Positions 32,708-42,856 are shown, numbered from the stretch's first letter. The stretch: 64,000 bases of DNA from Myxococcus stipitatus (GCF_021412625.1 NZ_JAKCFI010000012.1:1-64000); one strand, 5' to 3'. Program-made: numbers and translations. Notes: generated from the sequence alone by a model not told the origin.

Positions 32708-34798
32708 ATGCACCGACTGCTGCGCCACATCCGGCGGTTCTTCCGGCTCCAACCCGGACGCCCCGCGTGGGTGTCGGGTATCCGCGCGGCACTCGCTGTC
32801 ACGGTACCGTTCTCCATCGCCACGGTGCTCGGCTTCCGGGACGCGGGCTGGACGGGGCTCACCGGCCTGCTCGTCACCCTGGCCAATCCAGGCGGCGCCT
32901 ACCAGGGCCGGGCGCGGGTCATGGGAGCGGTGGCGATATTGGGCGCGCTCGTCGGGACGCTCGCCGCGCTGGCCGGAGGCAACCTGTGGCTGGACGCGAC
33001 GCTGCTGCTCGTGGGCGTGTTCGCCATGACGTTCGCGCGCGTGTTCGGCGACACGGTGGGCTCCGTGGGCGACAAGCTCGCCGTCATCTTCGTGGCGTCC
33101 CTGGGCGTGCACGCGGTGGAGCTCGACGCCGCCGTCACGCGCGGCGCGGCGCTCCTGTTCGGCGGCACGTGGGCCATGCTCCAGTCCCTGCTGCTCTGGC
33201 CCCTGCACCCCTACCTGCCCTCGCGCAAGGCCATCTCCCGCGTCTACACGGAGCTGGGCGACGGCGCGCACGAACTGGCCGCCCTCGCCCGCGCCGCGGC
33301 CCTCACCGAGGAGTGGGAGAGCGCCATCGCCCGTCACTCACCCATCCGCATCCAGATAGAAGAGGCCCGGCAGACCCTGGCCACCACCCGGGTGGGCCGC
33401 GGAGACGAGACCGAGCGCGGCGAGCACCTGCTCGTCCTCCTGGAACAGAGCGAACAGGCGCTCGCCGTGCTCTTCGCGCTCACCCAGGCCATGGAGATCG
33501 CCAGTCACGAGCCCCGCCTGCGTCACGTGCGCGAGGAGGTGGCCCGGGCCTGCGAGCGCTACGCGGCCATCTCCCATCGCGTGGCCGCCATCGCCCGGGA
33601 GCCGGAGACGGCGGGGGTCTATTGGCCGCGCATCCCCACCAACGCGGAGGAGTTCGGCCTCGAGGGCAAGTGGCTGCGCCAGACGCCCGTCTCCGTGCTG
33701 GAGCTGCTCGCCCGGCTGCGCGAGTGCGCGGGCGCCATCCAGCGCGCCGCCACGGACATGCGACGCGGCGCCCCCGTCTCCGTGGGCAACCCCGAGGCGG
33801 CCCTGGCGCTGATGCGACAGCGGCCCCTGCTCGAGACGCTGAAGGCGAACCTCGACCCCCACTCCGTGGCGCTGCGCCACGCGCTGCGCGCGGGGACCGT
33901 CGCCGCCGTGGCGCTCATCGTCACGCGCGTGTTGAAGCTGGGCGAGCCGTTCTGGGTGGTGCTCGCCGCCATCGGTATCCTCCAGCCCTACTCGGCCAAC
34001 ACCGAGGAGCGCGCGATCCAACGTGTCACCGGCACGCTCGTGGGCGGCACGCTCGCCGCCGTCATCGCCACCGTGGTGGGTTCGCAGCTGGTCCTCGTCC
34101 TCGTGATTGGCGTCCTCACCGCCACGTCCGTGTCGCTGCTGCCCCTCAACTTCGGCGCGTTCCAGATCCTCCTCACCCCGGACTTCCTCCTGCTCGCCAC
34201 GCTGAGCACCGGGGACTGGTCCGTCGCGGAGAACCGCGCCCTGGGCGTGCTCGTCGCCTGCGCCCTGGCGCTCACGGGGGTGTGGCTCCTGTGGCCCTAT
34301 CCGGAGCGACGCCGCTTCCCGGACGCGGCCGCGAGCGTGCTGCGCGCGGACGGCAACTACTTCCGCCAGGTCGCCGCCAGCCGCAGCGGCACCGAACCCC
34401 AGGTCAACGCGGCCCGGCGCGACTTCGGCCTCGCCCTGCTCGACGCGGAGGCGTCCCTCGAGCGGCTCATGGCCGAGTACCGAGGCCCCGCCCACCGCCT
34501 GGAGCCAGCCATGGCCTTGCTCACCTACTCACGCCGACTCGCCGCGTCAGTCACCGCGCTCGGGGAGCAGAAGGCGGTCGCCCGGTCGTCGGACATGCTG
34601 GAGGTCGTGGCGACCAGCGCCAGCGGCGCGCTCGACGCGCTCGCGGACTCGCTGAGGCAGGGCCAGACTCCGCCCCCCATCCCCGCCCTGCCCGTGCGGG
34701 AGCTCGTCGACGACCCGGTGTCGGGCAAGCTCATCGAGCGCGTCCCGCGCCAGCTGGAGATCCTCCACGGCGCGGTGGAGAAGCTTTCCTTGACGTGA
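32708..34798 (+). CDS. FUSC-family membrane protein (aromatic acid exporter type)
   Basis: 696 residues. Two sets of membrane helices (about residues 20-165 and 395-530; WTGLTGLLVTLANPGG, LIVTRVLKLGEPFWVVL and IGVLTATSVSLLPLNFGAFQ) separated and followed by long helical cytosolic regions, the YccS/AaeB layout of the fusaric-acid-resistance family. Likely exports aromatic acids or acts in envelope transport. The substrate is not readable. Start ATG 32708. Confidence 0.85.
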   Translation: MHRLLRHIRRFFRLQPGRPAWVSGIRAALAVTVPFSIATVLGFRDAGWTGLTGLLVTLANPGGAYQGRARVMGAVAILGALVGTLAALAGGNLWLDATLLLVGVFAMTFARVFGDTVGSVGDKLAVIFVASLGVHAVELDAAVTRGAALLFGGTWAMLQSLLLWPLHPYLPSRKAISRVYTELGDGAHELAALARAAALTEEWESAIARHSPIRIQIEEARQTLATTRVGRGDETERGEHLLVLLEQSEQALAVLFALTQAMEIASHEPRLRHVREEVARACERYAAISHRVAAIAREPETAGVYWPRIPTNAEEFGLEGKWLRQTPVSVLELLARLRECAGAIQRAATDMRRGAPVSVGNPEAALALMRQRPLLETLKANLDPHSVALRHALRAGTVAAVALIVTRVLKLGEPFWVVLAAIGILQPYSANTEERAIQRVTGTLVGGTLAAVIATVVGSQLVLVLVIGVLTATSVSLLPLNFGAFQILLTPDFLLLATLSTGDWSVAENRALGVLVACALALTGVWLLWPYPERRRFPDAAASVLRADGNYFRQVAASRSGTEPQVNAARRDFGLALLDAEASLERLMAEYRGPAHRLEPAMALLTYSRRLAASVTALGEQKAVARSSDMLEVVATSASGALDALADSLRQGQTPPPIPALPVRELVDDPVSGKLIERVPRQLEILHGAVEKLSLT

Positions 34799-34928
34799 GA
34801 CAGCCGACAACCCGAGCCGACCCGGGGCGCCTTCACCAATTGACACGGCGAAGGCGAGGGCCTACGCCTTCGCCTCCTGGCCCCGACGGGCCTGTCCGCC
34901 GCCCCGAACGCTCCCCCCGGTCCGCTCC

Positions 34929-36080
34929 ATGATTTCGCTCCTCCTGTATCAACTCACCGGCATCCACCTCTTCGAGGACCGCACCTTCCGGGCCGGCGCC
35001 GCCTTCTTCCTCGCCACGGCCCTGGTGTTCCTGGGGATGCCGTGGTGGATCCGCTTCCTCAAGCGCTACAACGCGACGTCCGACTTCGAGCAGGGCAAGC
35101 GCGAGCCTCCGCCCATCCTCGGCGGGATGATGCTCGTCTTCGCCGTGCTGCTCACGTCGCTGTGCTTCGCCCAGCTCAACGCCTACTCCGTCTCCACGCT
35201 CATCATCCTCGTCACCTACGCCGCCGTGGGCGCGGTGGATGACCTGGCGAAGATTCGCAACAAGCGGCTGGTCGCGCTCGGGAAGATGTCCCGCGCGGAC
35301 TACCAGGCCAAGGCGGACGGCATCTCCGCGCGCGTCCGGCTGCTGCTCTACCTGGGCCTGTCCTTCGTCATCGCCATCTTCGCCTACAAGTTCATCCCGG
35401 GCCTCACCGGGCAGATCAGCGTCCCGTTCGTCAAGCCGGAGATCTGGTTCCCCAGCCTGCCCAACTGGGCCTTCATCATCCTGATGACGCTGGTCATCAC
35501 CTCCACCGCCAACGGCGCGAACTTCACGGACGGCCTGGACTCGCTCGTCTCCGTGCCGCTCATCACCACGTCCCTGTTCGCCGGCGTGGTGGCCTACTTC
35601 TCCGGCAACGTCGTCTTCGCCCGCTACTTCCTCATCCCCCACCTGCCCGGCGCGGACGAGCTGTTCCCCATCTGCATGAGCCTCGTCGGCGCCCTGAGCG
35701 CCTACCTCTGGTACAACAGCCCTCCGGCGGAGATCTACATGGGGGACACCGGCGCCATCGGGCTCGGCGGCGCGGTGGGCATCATCTTCGTGCTGCTGAA
35801 GATCGAACTGTTCCTGCCCATCGTCGGCGTCGTGCTCGTCGTCGAGCTGCTCTCCGTCGCGCTCCAGATCACCGGCTTCAAGCTCACCCGGAGGCTGTCC
35901 GCGGACGGCCAGGGCGCGCGCCTGTTGCTACGGGCCCCCTACCACCACCACCTCCAGCTCAAGTGGCAGGGGCGCTTCGACTCGCCCCAGGCCGTCAATT
36001 CCAAGATCATCTGGCGCTTCCACCTCATCTCCATCTTCACGCTCGGCCTGGGACTGCTCATCTTCTTCAAGATTCGCTGA
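34929..36080 (+). CDS. MraY-like phospho-sugar/lipid transferase
   Basis: 383 residues, about 10 membrane helices. MraY-family marks: GAVDDLAKI (the Asp pair), NFTDGLDSL, YLWYNSPPAEIYMGDTG and the His run PYHHHLQLKW. It deviates at the first loop, with PPILGG in place of the usual PTMGG. Standing outside any mur/dcw cluster, it may be a second MraY or a related transferase for an envelope glycan. Follows the FUSC gene after 130 bp on the same strand. Confidence 0.85.
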   Translation: MISLLLYQLTGIHLFEDRTFRAGAAFFLATALVFLGMPWWIRFLKRYNATSDFEQGKREPPPILGGMMLVFAVLLTSLCFAQLNAYSVSTLIILVTYAAVGAVDDLAKIRNKRLVALGKMSRADYQAKADGISARVRLLLYLGLSFVIAIFAYKFIPGLTGQISVPFVKPEIWFPSLPNWAFIILMTLVITSTANGANFTDGLDSLVSVPLITTSLFAGVVAYFSGNVVFARYFLIPHLPGADELFPICMSLVGALSAYLWYNSPPAEIYMGDTGAIGLGGAVGIIFVLLKIELFLPIVGVVLVVELLSVALQITGFKLTRRLSADGQGARLLLRAPYHHHLQLKWQGRFDSPQAVNSKIIWRFHLISIFTLGLGLLIFFKIR

Positions 36081-36240
36081 CCCACCCGTCGGCGGGGAAT
36101 CCCTGTCAACGCCCCCTGGCACCGGCGCGAGTCATTGACGCCTCGCGCCGAAGCCAGTCATTCCCTGGCGCCTCCCAAACAGCTCCTCAATTCCCGCAAT
36201 GCACGTCATAATGGCGTACATCGCGAGTGGGAGGTTTGGG

Positions 36241-37209
36241 ATGTTCGACGTCCTCAGGGTCGCCAGACAGCTCGAGCGCGCCGTGTCGGAGGAGCCAGCG
36301 CGGTTCCATGCGATGGAGGCAGACGCCTGGGTGACGGGGCTGCCGGGGCCTGGGGACGTCCAGGTGGGGACGGGGCGAGAGCCCTTGTGGCGCAACCTGG
36401 GCTATTGGCGGGACGTCGAGCGGGTGGATGAAAGCAATTGCGAGCGGGTGGGCGCGCTGTTCGGCGCGGCGCAGGCCCGGCTGGCGCACCTGCTGGCGAC
36501 GACGGCGGGGCTGACGCGCACGGACCATGTGCTGGATTGTGGTTTCCGGTACGGGGACCAGGACATCCTCTGGGCGGAGGCGTATGGCTGCGAGCGCATC
36601 GTCGGCCTGGAGGTCACCCCGCATCATGTGCGGGTCGGCCGCGAGCGGATGCGGATGCTCGGGTTGGATGGGCGGGTGCGCCTGGAGCTGGGCTCCGCGA
36701 CGCGCATGCCCTTGGGCACGGGCGCGTTCGACGTGGTCTTCGCCCTGGAGTCCGCCATCCACTTCGACACGCGGGAGGACTTCCTACGAGAGGCCTTCCG
36801 CGTCCTGCGCCCCGGCGGCCGGCTCGTCGCGGCGGACCTGTGCCAGACGAGGGACCGGGAGACGGGGCTCGGCTTGCGGCGGCGCCTGCGCCACCGATAC
36901 TGGCGCGGGCGGTATGCCTTTCCGGAGGCCAACGTCTGGACGACGGAGCGCTACCGGAGCGAGCTGCGGCGCGTGGGCTTCGAGCAGGCGCGGCTGACCT
37001 CCATCGCCTCCGACGTCTTCCCGGCCGTCAACACGGCGCTCGCGGCGCTCCAGGGACTGAGGGCCGCCGCGCACCCGCTGGAGCCGCGCGCGCTCGACCG
37101 GGTGCGCGCGGAGGTCCAACGGGCCCGGAGGATGGAGTTCGAGCAGCTCCAATGGCTGACGCGCTTCAACTGCGACGAGTACCTCGTCGTCTCCGCCCTC
37201 CGGCCTTGA
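36241..37209 (+). CDS. SAM-dependent methyltransferase
   Basis: 322 residues from ATG 36241, which has gggagg at 36229-36234. A longer frame from 36199 lacks that. Class I motifs: VLDCGFRYGDQD (motif I, slightly divergent), IVGLEVTPHHV, GAFDVVFALESAIHFD and VLRPGGRLVAADLC, as in sterol/small-molecule C- or O-methyltransferases. The C-terminal helical part (about 220-322) likely covers the substrate site. Substrate unknown. The C-terminus lies 20 bp from the convergent jetC end. Confidence 0.85.
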   Translation: MFDVLRVARQLERAVSEEPARFHAMEADAWVTGLPGPGDVQVGTGREPLWRNLGYWRDVERVDESNCERVGALFGAAQARLAHLLATTAGLTRTDHVLDCGFRYGDQDILWAEAYGCERIVGLEVTPHHVRVGRERMRMLGLDGRVRLELGSATRMPLGTGAFDVVFALESAIHFDTREDFLREAFRVLRPGGRLVAADLCQTRDRETGLGLRRRLRHRYWRGRYAFPEANVWTTERYRSELRRVGFEQARLTSIASDVFPAVNTALAALQGLRAAAHPLEPRALDRVRAEVQRARRMEFEQLQWLTRFNCDEYLVVSALRP

Positions 37210-37230
37210 CGTCGCCCTCCCCGTGGGGCG

Positions 37231-40200
37231 TCACGCGCTGCGCGCCTCGCGCTCGGCGCGGTACGCCTCGATGGTGAGGTGGCGCACCCGGGAGCGGCGC
37301 CCCTCCTCGTTGTGGACGTAGCCCACGCTCGCCACGTACGGCTCGATGACGCGCAGCTTCTGGAGCGGCGTGACGATGAGCAGCTGGAGGTCCAGGCGGC
37401 GGAACAGCTCCAGGCCATACGCGGCCGACTCGTCGGAGCCGCGCCCGAAGGCCTCGTCGATGACGACGAAGCGGAAGCTGCGCGAGCGCGTCTCGCCCCA
37501 CTGCAAGCCGAACTGGCACGCCAGGCTCGCGGCGAGCACCGTGTACGCGAGCTTCTCCTTCTGCCCCCCGGACTTGCCGCCCGAGTCCGCGTAGTGCTCG
37601 TGCTCCTGGTCGTCCGCGCGCCACCGCTCGGAGGCGGAGAAGGAGAACCAGTTGCGCACGTCCGTCACCCGGCGCGTCCAGCGCGCGTCCGCGTCCGCCG
37701 AGCCCTCGCGCCCCCGGAAGCGCTCGATGATGCGCTTCACCTCCAGGAACTTCTCCTCCGTCCCCTCCTCGCCCGCCGTCGCCTCCGTGCAGGCGCGCAG
37801 CTCCCGCTGGAAGTCGCGGATGTCGGCGTCCACGCTCGGCGCCGCCTCCAGGACGATGTAGCGGTCGGGGTTGTAGTCGATGGCCCGCAGGGAGCGGTTG
37901 ATGGTGGCCACGCGCTCGCGGATGGCCTGCCGCTCCCGGTGCAGCTGCGCCTGGAAGTTGGCCACCTCGCGCAGCGCGTTCTCGTTGAGCAGGCTCTTGA
38001 AGCGCGCCTCGAAGCGGGGCAGGTCATCCGCGCGCAGCGCCTGGAGCATCCGCGCGTAGGCCGGCGCGGCCTCGATGCTCGCGTCCACCTCCTGCGTCTC
38101 GTGGGGGTAGGCGGCCCGGTAGCCCTGCATCGCGCTCGCCAGGGCGTCACGGGCCTTCTCCAGCTTGCGCCCCTCCCCGTCGATTCGCGCCTGGAGCCGC
38201 TCGCGCAGCTGGCGCTCCCGCTCGTCGCACGCGTCCGCGTCGAGCACGGCCCCCGCCTCCGCGCACAGCGACGCCACCCGGGGATAGAAGGCCCGCACCG
38301 CGTCCGAGGCCCCCTGGGCGGCGGCCTGACACGAGGCCAGTCCCCGGCGCGTCGCCTCCTCCCGCTCCTCCTGGCGTCCCTGGCGCTTCTCCACCGCCTT
38401 CAACGACTCCTCCGTCGCCGCCAGCTCGCGCTCGAGCGTGGTCAACTGTCGCTCGAAGCCGCGCAGCACGTCGGACTCGGACTCCAGTTCGCGCAGCCGC
38501 TCCTCCTGGCGCTGGACGTCGCTGGCGACCGAGCGCCAGTCCAGCTCCACGAAGGAGTCGAAGACGGCGAGCTGCCCCAACAGCTCCGCCCGCACCTGCA
38601 ACCCCTTGCAGCGGGCCTCCCCGTCCACGGCCCGAGCCGCGGCGGCCTGGATGCGCGCCTCGAGCGCCCGCGCCTCGGCCTCGAGGGCCCGGCGCTTGGA
38701 GTCGTTGCTCCAGCCCAGCACCCACTGCGAGCGGTCGTCGACGCGGCGCCGGTCGTCCTTCACGTGCCGCTCGCCCCCCGTCTTCACCTGCCCCGCCCGG
38801 GTGAGGGCCTGCCGGTGCCTGGCGAACTGCTCCGGCGTGTCACAACAGACGTAGTCGTACCCGGAGGCCAGGCGCGCCTCCAGCCACCGCGCCATGCGCG
38901 TCCCCGGCTTGAGGTCCAGCTTGCGCAGCAACGACGAGGGCTGGGGCTCCGACTGGCGCGAGGGCCCCTCGTCGCGCACGCGGAAGTAGACCAGGCGCTG
39001 GTCGAGGTGCGTGCGCTCCACCCACTGGCTCACGCGCGTCGCGTCCGCGTCCGCGACGAGCAGCGAGACGCCGAAGGAGGACAGCACCCGCTCGATGGCG
39101 CCCGTCCAGCCCTGCTCCTCGTCGCGCACCCGCAGGAGCTCCCCCACGAACGGGAGCGAGTCCTCGGACAGCCCCAGATCCGCGCACAGCCGCGTGCGCA
39201 GGTGGAGCAGCCGCGCGGGGATGTTGGAGCGCTGGCGACGCAGGGCCTCCAGTTCGACGGACAGCGCCTCGTGCGCGCGCTCGAGGTCGCGCAGGTCCAT
39301 CCCCTGCTCGGCGTGGCCGGCGCGGGCCTCGGACAGCTCCGCCGCCGTCATCTCCCGCTGTCGCTGGATGGCCCGGACGTTGCTCGCGAACACCGACAGC
39401 TCGCTCGCCGCGGGCAGGCCCACGGCCTGGGCCATGCGCGCGTAGCGGTCCGCCTTCAGCGCCCGGTCGTCACGCTCGCGGCGCCGGCGGGCCAGCTCCA
39501 GCTTCGCCGCCTCCAGCCGCTCCCCGCCGCTGGCGCTGATGGCCTGCTTGAGCCCGTCGCGCTCCAGCAGCTGTCGCCCCCGGGCCTCGCGCAGCCGCTC
39601 GGCCTCCAGCCTCAGCCGCTCCCCCTCTTGCGCCAGCTCCGCGAGGCGGGCCTCGAACAGCAGCGTCTTCTGCTCGGAGAACCAGGGCCGCAGCGCCTCG
39701 CGGCAGCCGCGCGCCTGCTCCAGCTCCCCGGCGAGGGCCGCGTGGCGCTCGCAGCCCGCCACCAGGGGCGTCAACATCCCCACCTGCCGCTTCGCCTTCA
39801 GGACCGCCTCGTGGGCCCGGTGCAGGTCGTCGAAGTGCTCGGTGAGCGCCGCCAGCCGCGACTCGACGTCGAACGGGGGCAGCATGTGCTGGCGCACGAA
39901 GTCCGTCAGGTTGCCCACGGACTTCATCGACACCGTCTGGAGGAACAGGTCCAGCGCCTGCTCGTTCTCCAGGCCGAAGCGGCGGCGGAAGGCGGCCTGG
40001 TACGGCGGGAAGGTCTCGTGCACCTCCGGCGCGAGCGCCCGCAGGCGCTTCTTCAGCGCGTTGAGGTCCGAGCCCAGGCGCGAGAAGTGCTCGGCGATGG
40101 AGAGGCGCGACTCGGCGACGACGTGCAGGCGCGTGGGGGGAGTGTCGGCGTCGCGCAGCCACAGCACCTGCGCGAGCGTGACGTCCTGGCCGTAGCCCTC

Positions 40201-40596
40201 GTTGTGGAAGTGGGCCAGCAGGACGGAGTACGTGGGCGCGTCGCGGAGGAACACCGGACGGGTGCCCTGCCCCGCCTCGCCCCGTTCGGACTTGAACTGC
40301 CCGCGCACGTACGAGCGCAGCGTCCGCTCCCGCGACTCCGCGCCCGCCGCCTTGTTGTAGGCCAGCTTCTGCGGCGGCACGAGCAGCGTGACGAGCCCGT
40401 CCACCAACGTCGACTTGCCCGACCCGATGTCGCCGGTGAGCAGCCCGCTCTCCCCCCGCAGGTCCAGGTGCCACACCCGCTCGTGGAAGGTCCCCCAGTT
40501 GTAGACCTCGAACCGGTGCAGCCGGAAGCCGGCGCGCTCGTTGGGCGCCCCCACGTCCAAGAGCTCCGCCTGGGTCAGCCTCTCCACCGTCGTCAT
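37231..40596 (-). CDS. jetC: Wadjet/MksB-type SMC-like ATPase JetC
   Basis: 1121 residues. N-terminal FEVYNWGTFHERVW and Walker A TGDIGSGKSTLVDGL (about 55), QLAYNKAAGAES-type basic loop, two long coiled coils with a central hinge region, then C-terminal signature SGGQKEKLAY and Walker B FVVIDEAFGRGSD. SMC-like motor that extrudes DNA loops in Wadjet or MksBEF complexes. ATG 40596 overlaps the jetB stop by 4 bp (40593-40596). Confidence 0.88.
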   Translation of the reverse strand: MTTVERLTQAELLDVGAPNERAGFRLHRFEVYNWGTFHERVWHLDLRGESGLLTGDIGSGKSTLVDGLVTLLVPPQKLAYNKAAGAESRERTLRSYVRGQFKSERGEAGQGTRPVFLRDAPTYSVLLAHFHNEGYGQDVTLAQVLWLRDADTPPTRLHVVAESRLSIAEHFSRLGSDLNALKKRLRALAPEVHETFPPYQAAFRRRFGLENEQALDLFLQTVSMKSVGNLTDFVRQHMLPPFDVESRLAALTEHFDDLHRAHEAVLKAKRQVGMLTPLVAGCERHAALAGELEQARGCREALRPWFSEQKTLLFEARLAELAQEGERLRLEAERLREARGRQLLERDGLKQAISASGGERLEAAKLELARRRRERDDRALKADRYARMAQAVGLPAASELSVFASNVRAIQRQREMTAAELSEARAGHAEQGMDLRDLERAHEALSVELEALRRQRSNIPARLLHLRTRLCADLGLSEDSLPFVGELLRVRDEEQGWTGAIERVLSSFGVSLLVADADATRVSQWVERTHLDQRLVYFRVRDEGPSRQSEPQPSSLLRKLDLKPGTRMARWLEARLASGYDYVCCDTPEQFARHRQALTRAGQVKTGGERHVKDDRRRVDDRSQWVLGWSNDSKRRALEAEARALEARIQAAAARAVDGEARCKGLQVRAELLGQLAVFDSFVELDWRSVASDVQRQEERLRELESESDVLRGFERQLTTLERELAATEESLKAVEKRQGRQEEREEATRRGLASCQAAAQGASDAVRAFYPRVASLCAEAGAVLDADACDERERQLRERLQARIDGEGRKLEKARDALASAMQGYRAAYPHETQEVDASIEAAPAYARMLQALRADDLPRFEARFKSLLNENALREVANFQAQLHRERQAIRERVATINRSLRAIDYNPDRYIVLEAAPSVDADIRDFQRELRACTEATAGEEGTEEKFLEVKRIIERFRGREGSADADARWTRRVTDVRNWFSFSASERWRADDQEHEHYADSGGKSGGQKEKLAYTVLAASLACQFGLQWGETRSRSFRFVVIDEAFGRGSDESAAYGLELFRRLDLQLLIVTPLQKLRVIEPYVASVGYVHNEEGRRSRVRHLTIEAYRAEREARSA

Positions 40597-41207
40597 TGCT
40601 CGCCTCCACTCGTCTGCGTGAGATGGGCCCGGTACCGCGCGAGCCGCTGCTCGAACTCCCCCAGCCACTGCGCGTCGACGAACGCCTTGAGGATGCGTCG
40701 CACCTCGAACGCGTCCGCGCCCTCGCCCACCGGACGCAGGAAGCCCAGCGTCACCGCCTTCTCGATGTCCGCCTCCACGCGGTCCATCCAGCGCGCCTCG
40801 TTGGTGACCTCGGGCTGGAAGAGCTGGACCAGCTCCCGCAGCTCCGCCCGGCGCAGCACCAGCCGGCCCCCCTCGCCGGACGCGTCCGCCTCCGCCAGCT
40901 TCTTGCGCAGCAGCGCGAGCAGCAGGCTGACGCCGAACCCGAGCTGCCGCCGCGCGACGAGCCTGGGCAGCTCCGGCGCGCCGTCGACCGGGGCCCGCTG
41001 CCGCAGGAACGCGTGGCCCTCCGCCTCGTCGAGCACGAGCTGGAGCCCCAGCACCCCCAGCTGGTCCCGCACCCGCGCGCTCGATTGGAGCAGGGCCTGC
41101 CAGGTCCCCGGGCTCTCGTCCCGGGAGACCACGCCCTTCATCAGGGAGACGAGCACGAACGACAGCGCGTCCTGGGACGCCGGGGGATTCGGGAGTGGGG
41201 TCGTCAT
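40593..41207 (-). CDS. jetB: JetB / MksE-like kite subunit (DUF4194)
   Basis: 204 residues, all-helical with winged-helix-like ends: FVLVSLMKGVVSRDESPGTW, EVRRILKAFVDAQWL and FEQRLARYRAH. The size and position between a DUF3375-like gene and the SMC gene fit the DUF4194 (JetB) subunit that holds the kleisin and SMC together. ATGA overlaps at both ends (41204-41207 and 40593-40596) indicate strict co-translation. Confidence 0.8.
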   Translation of the reverse strand: MTTPLPNPPASQDALSFVLVSLMKGVVSRDESPGTWQALLQSSARVRDQLGVLGLQLVLDEAEGHAFLRQRAPVDGAPELPRLVARRQLGFGVSLLLALLRKKLAEADASGEGGRLVLRRAELRELVQLFQPEVTNEARWMDRVEADIEKAVTLGFLRPVGEGADAFEVRRILKAFVDAQWLGEFEQRLARYRAHLTQTSGGEQ

Positions 41208-42640
41208 CGGAGGAAGAGCACCAGGGGAAGGGTGGCCCGGCGGCGACGGCCGCTCGCGTCGGACCAGAGGAAGTCCTGCGTGCGCGCGTCGTCGATGGAC
41301 GCGCGCCGGTCCTCGGAGGCCAGCCCGAGGTAGACCACCAGCTCCGCGAGGCCGTGCTGGAGCGGATGGGCCCGCACCACCTCGGCGAGGGAGACCTGCT
41401 CCCGCGTCCGGAGCACCGCGCGGACGTTGTCCTTCAGACGCCCCTTGTCGACCGTCGTCAGGGAGAAGAGCGCGTCGGAGGGGACGTCCTCGCCCGCCTC
41501 CAGCGCCTCCGCGTCCTCCATCCTCGCGTGCGACGGCGGGACGAAGAGGGGCCGCTCCAGGGGGAGCTCCAGCGCGAGCGCCGGGCCGTCCAACGCCATG
41601 AAGTCCGCTCCGGGAGGCGAGGCGCGCAGCGCGAGCGCGTGCCGTTCGATGCCCCGCAGGAGCTGGAGGATGCGGCGGTTCTCCAACCAGACGCGGTCAT
41701 CCAGGAAGCGGCGGAGCTGGCCGGACAACCGCGCCACGGTGCGCTGGGTGTGCTCGCCCGCCTCCAACCAGTCGAAGGCGACCCGGGCCAGCCGGGCGTC
41801 GGGCTCCAGCGACTGGACGGCGGGATGGGCCAACACCCGCTCCAGGTCGTGTGTCAGCGCCTCCTGTCGCTCGGGCGACATGAGGAAGGACCAGAAGGCC
41901 TGGAAGCTGCGCCCCGGGTCCGAATCGCTGATGGCGTCGCGCTCCCCCAGCACGGCCTCCAGCAGCTCCCCCCGCGTGCCCTCCCAGGTGGCGATGCGCT
42001 CGCGCGCCTTCCGGTCGAGCGCGTGGAACTCCTCGTCCAGCGCGCGAAAGTCCGCCATCAGCCCGCGCGCGGTGTCCGCCAGTTGCTGGAAGCGGTCCTT
42101 GAGGGCCGCGTCCTCCATGCGCTCCAGCCGCCCCGCCCGGGCCCGCGCCAGCTCCGCGTCGAGCGCCTCCCGACGTCGCTCGAGCTCCCGCACCCGCGCC
42201 GCAGGGTCGGGCTCGATGCCATCCGCCATCTCCCGCACGAGCTGGAACACCGTCAGCAGGCGCGACTCGGTCCCCAGGAAGGGGCGCTCGGTGAGCTGCT
42301 CCAGCCAGCGGATGGCCCGCTCCGCCGCGGGCGTCAGGTCGAAGTGCGGCTCCTCCGCGCCCGGCGGGTAGAACTTGCGCAGCCAGCCGGCGTCGTCCGC
42401 GGCCCACTCGTCGAGGTACGCGGACGCCTCGCGAGGAAACGCCTCGTCCCCTCGCCGGGCGCGCACGCCCTCCCGGAGCGCCTCGAGGCGGGAGGCCAGC
42501 TCGGCGCGAGGCAGCGCCCGGGCGTGGGATTCGATGAAGCACTGGTGCAGGAGGCTGGCGATGAAGGGCGCATGGTCCGCGACGAGCAGTCGCCATGCGG
42601 GGTGCTTCAGACGCAGCGCCTCGAGCGTCGCGAAGTCCAT
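41204..42640 (-). CDS. jetA: JetA / MksF-like subunit (DUF3375)
   Basis: 478 residues starting MDFATLEALRLKHPAWRLL, with FYPPGAEEPHFDLTPAAERAI and FLGTESRLLTVFQLVREM, the hallmarks of DUF3375 proteins, the kleisin-like JetA of Wadjet. Coiled coil around residues 145-200. First gene of the operon, ending in a 4-bp overlap with jetB. No jetD (DUF3322/DUF2220 nuclease) follows jetC or precedes jetA within the window. Confidence 0.85.
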   Translation of the reverse strand: MDFATLEALRLKHPAWRLLVADHAPFIASLLHQCFIESHARALPRAELASRLEALREGVRARRGDEAFPREASAYLDEWAADDAGWLRKFYPPGAEEPHFDLTPAAERAIRWLEQLTERPFLGTESRLLTVFQLVREMADGIEPDPAARVRELERRREALDAELARARAGRLERMEDAALKDRFQQLADTARGLMADFRALDEEFHALDRKARERIATWEGTRGELLEAVLGERDAISDSDPGRSFQAFWSFLMSPERQEALTHDLERVLAHPAVQSLEPDARLARVAFDWLEAGEHTQRTVARLSGQLRRFLDDRVWLENRRILQLLRGIERHALALRASPPGADFMALDGPALALELPLERPLFVPPSHARMEDAEALEAGEDVPSDALFSLTTVDKGRLKDNVRAVLRTREQVSLAEVVRAHPLQHGLAELVVYLGLASEDRRASIDDARTQDFLWSDASGRRRRATLPLVLFLR

Positions 42641-42856
42641 GGCAAACCCATACAGGGAGGGTCTGACATGGATGGACGACCCGGCGGGTGGTGCCCCGCG
42701 TCCCTCGCGTCCCTCCTGTCTGGTCGGCCACCGAGCGCGCGCGGGAGCGCCCCCGACAGGCGAGGCAAGGCGTCCCTGGGTTCAGGGGTCTGCTTGAAAG
42801 ACATTCCCGCCGCGAAAGGCTGGACTGCCTACCCGCTCTCCTGCCCTGATGGCGTC

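Noticed and set aside
37279-41601. A 1440-codon plus-strand open frame antisense to the jetC-jetB-jetA operon
   Set aside because: It is the reverse shadow of strongly G/C-biased codons. It has no conserved motif and the minus-strand genes show SMC and DUF3375 blocks.
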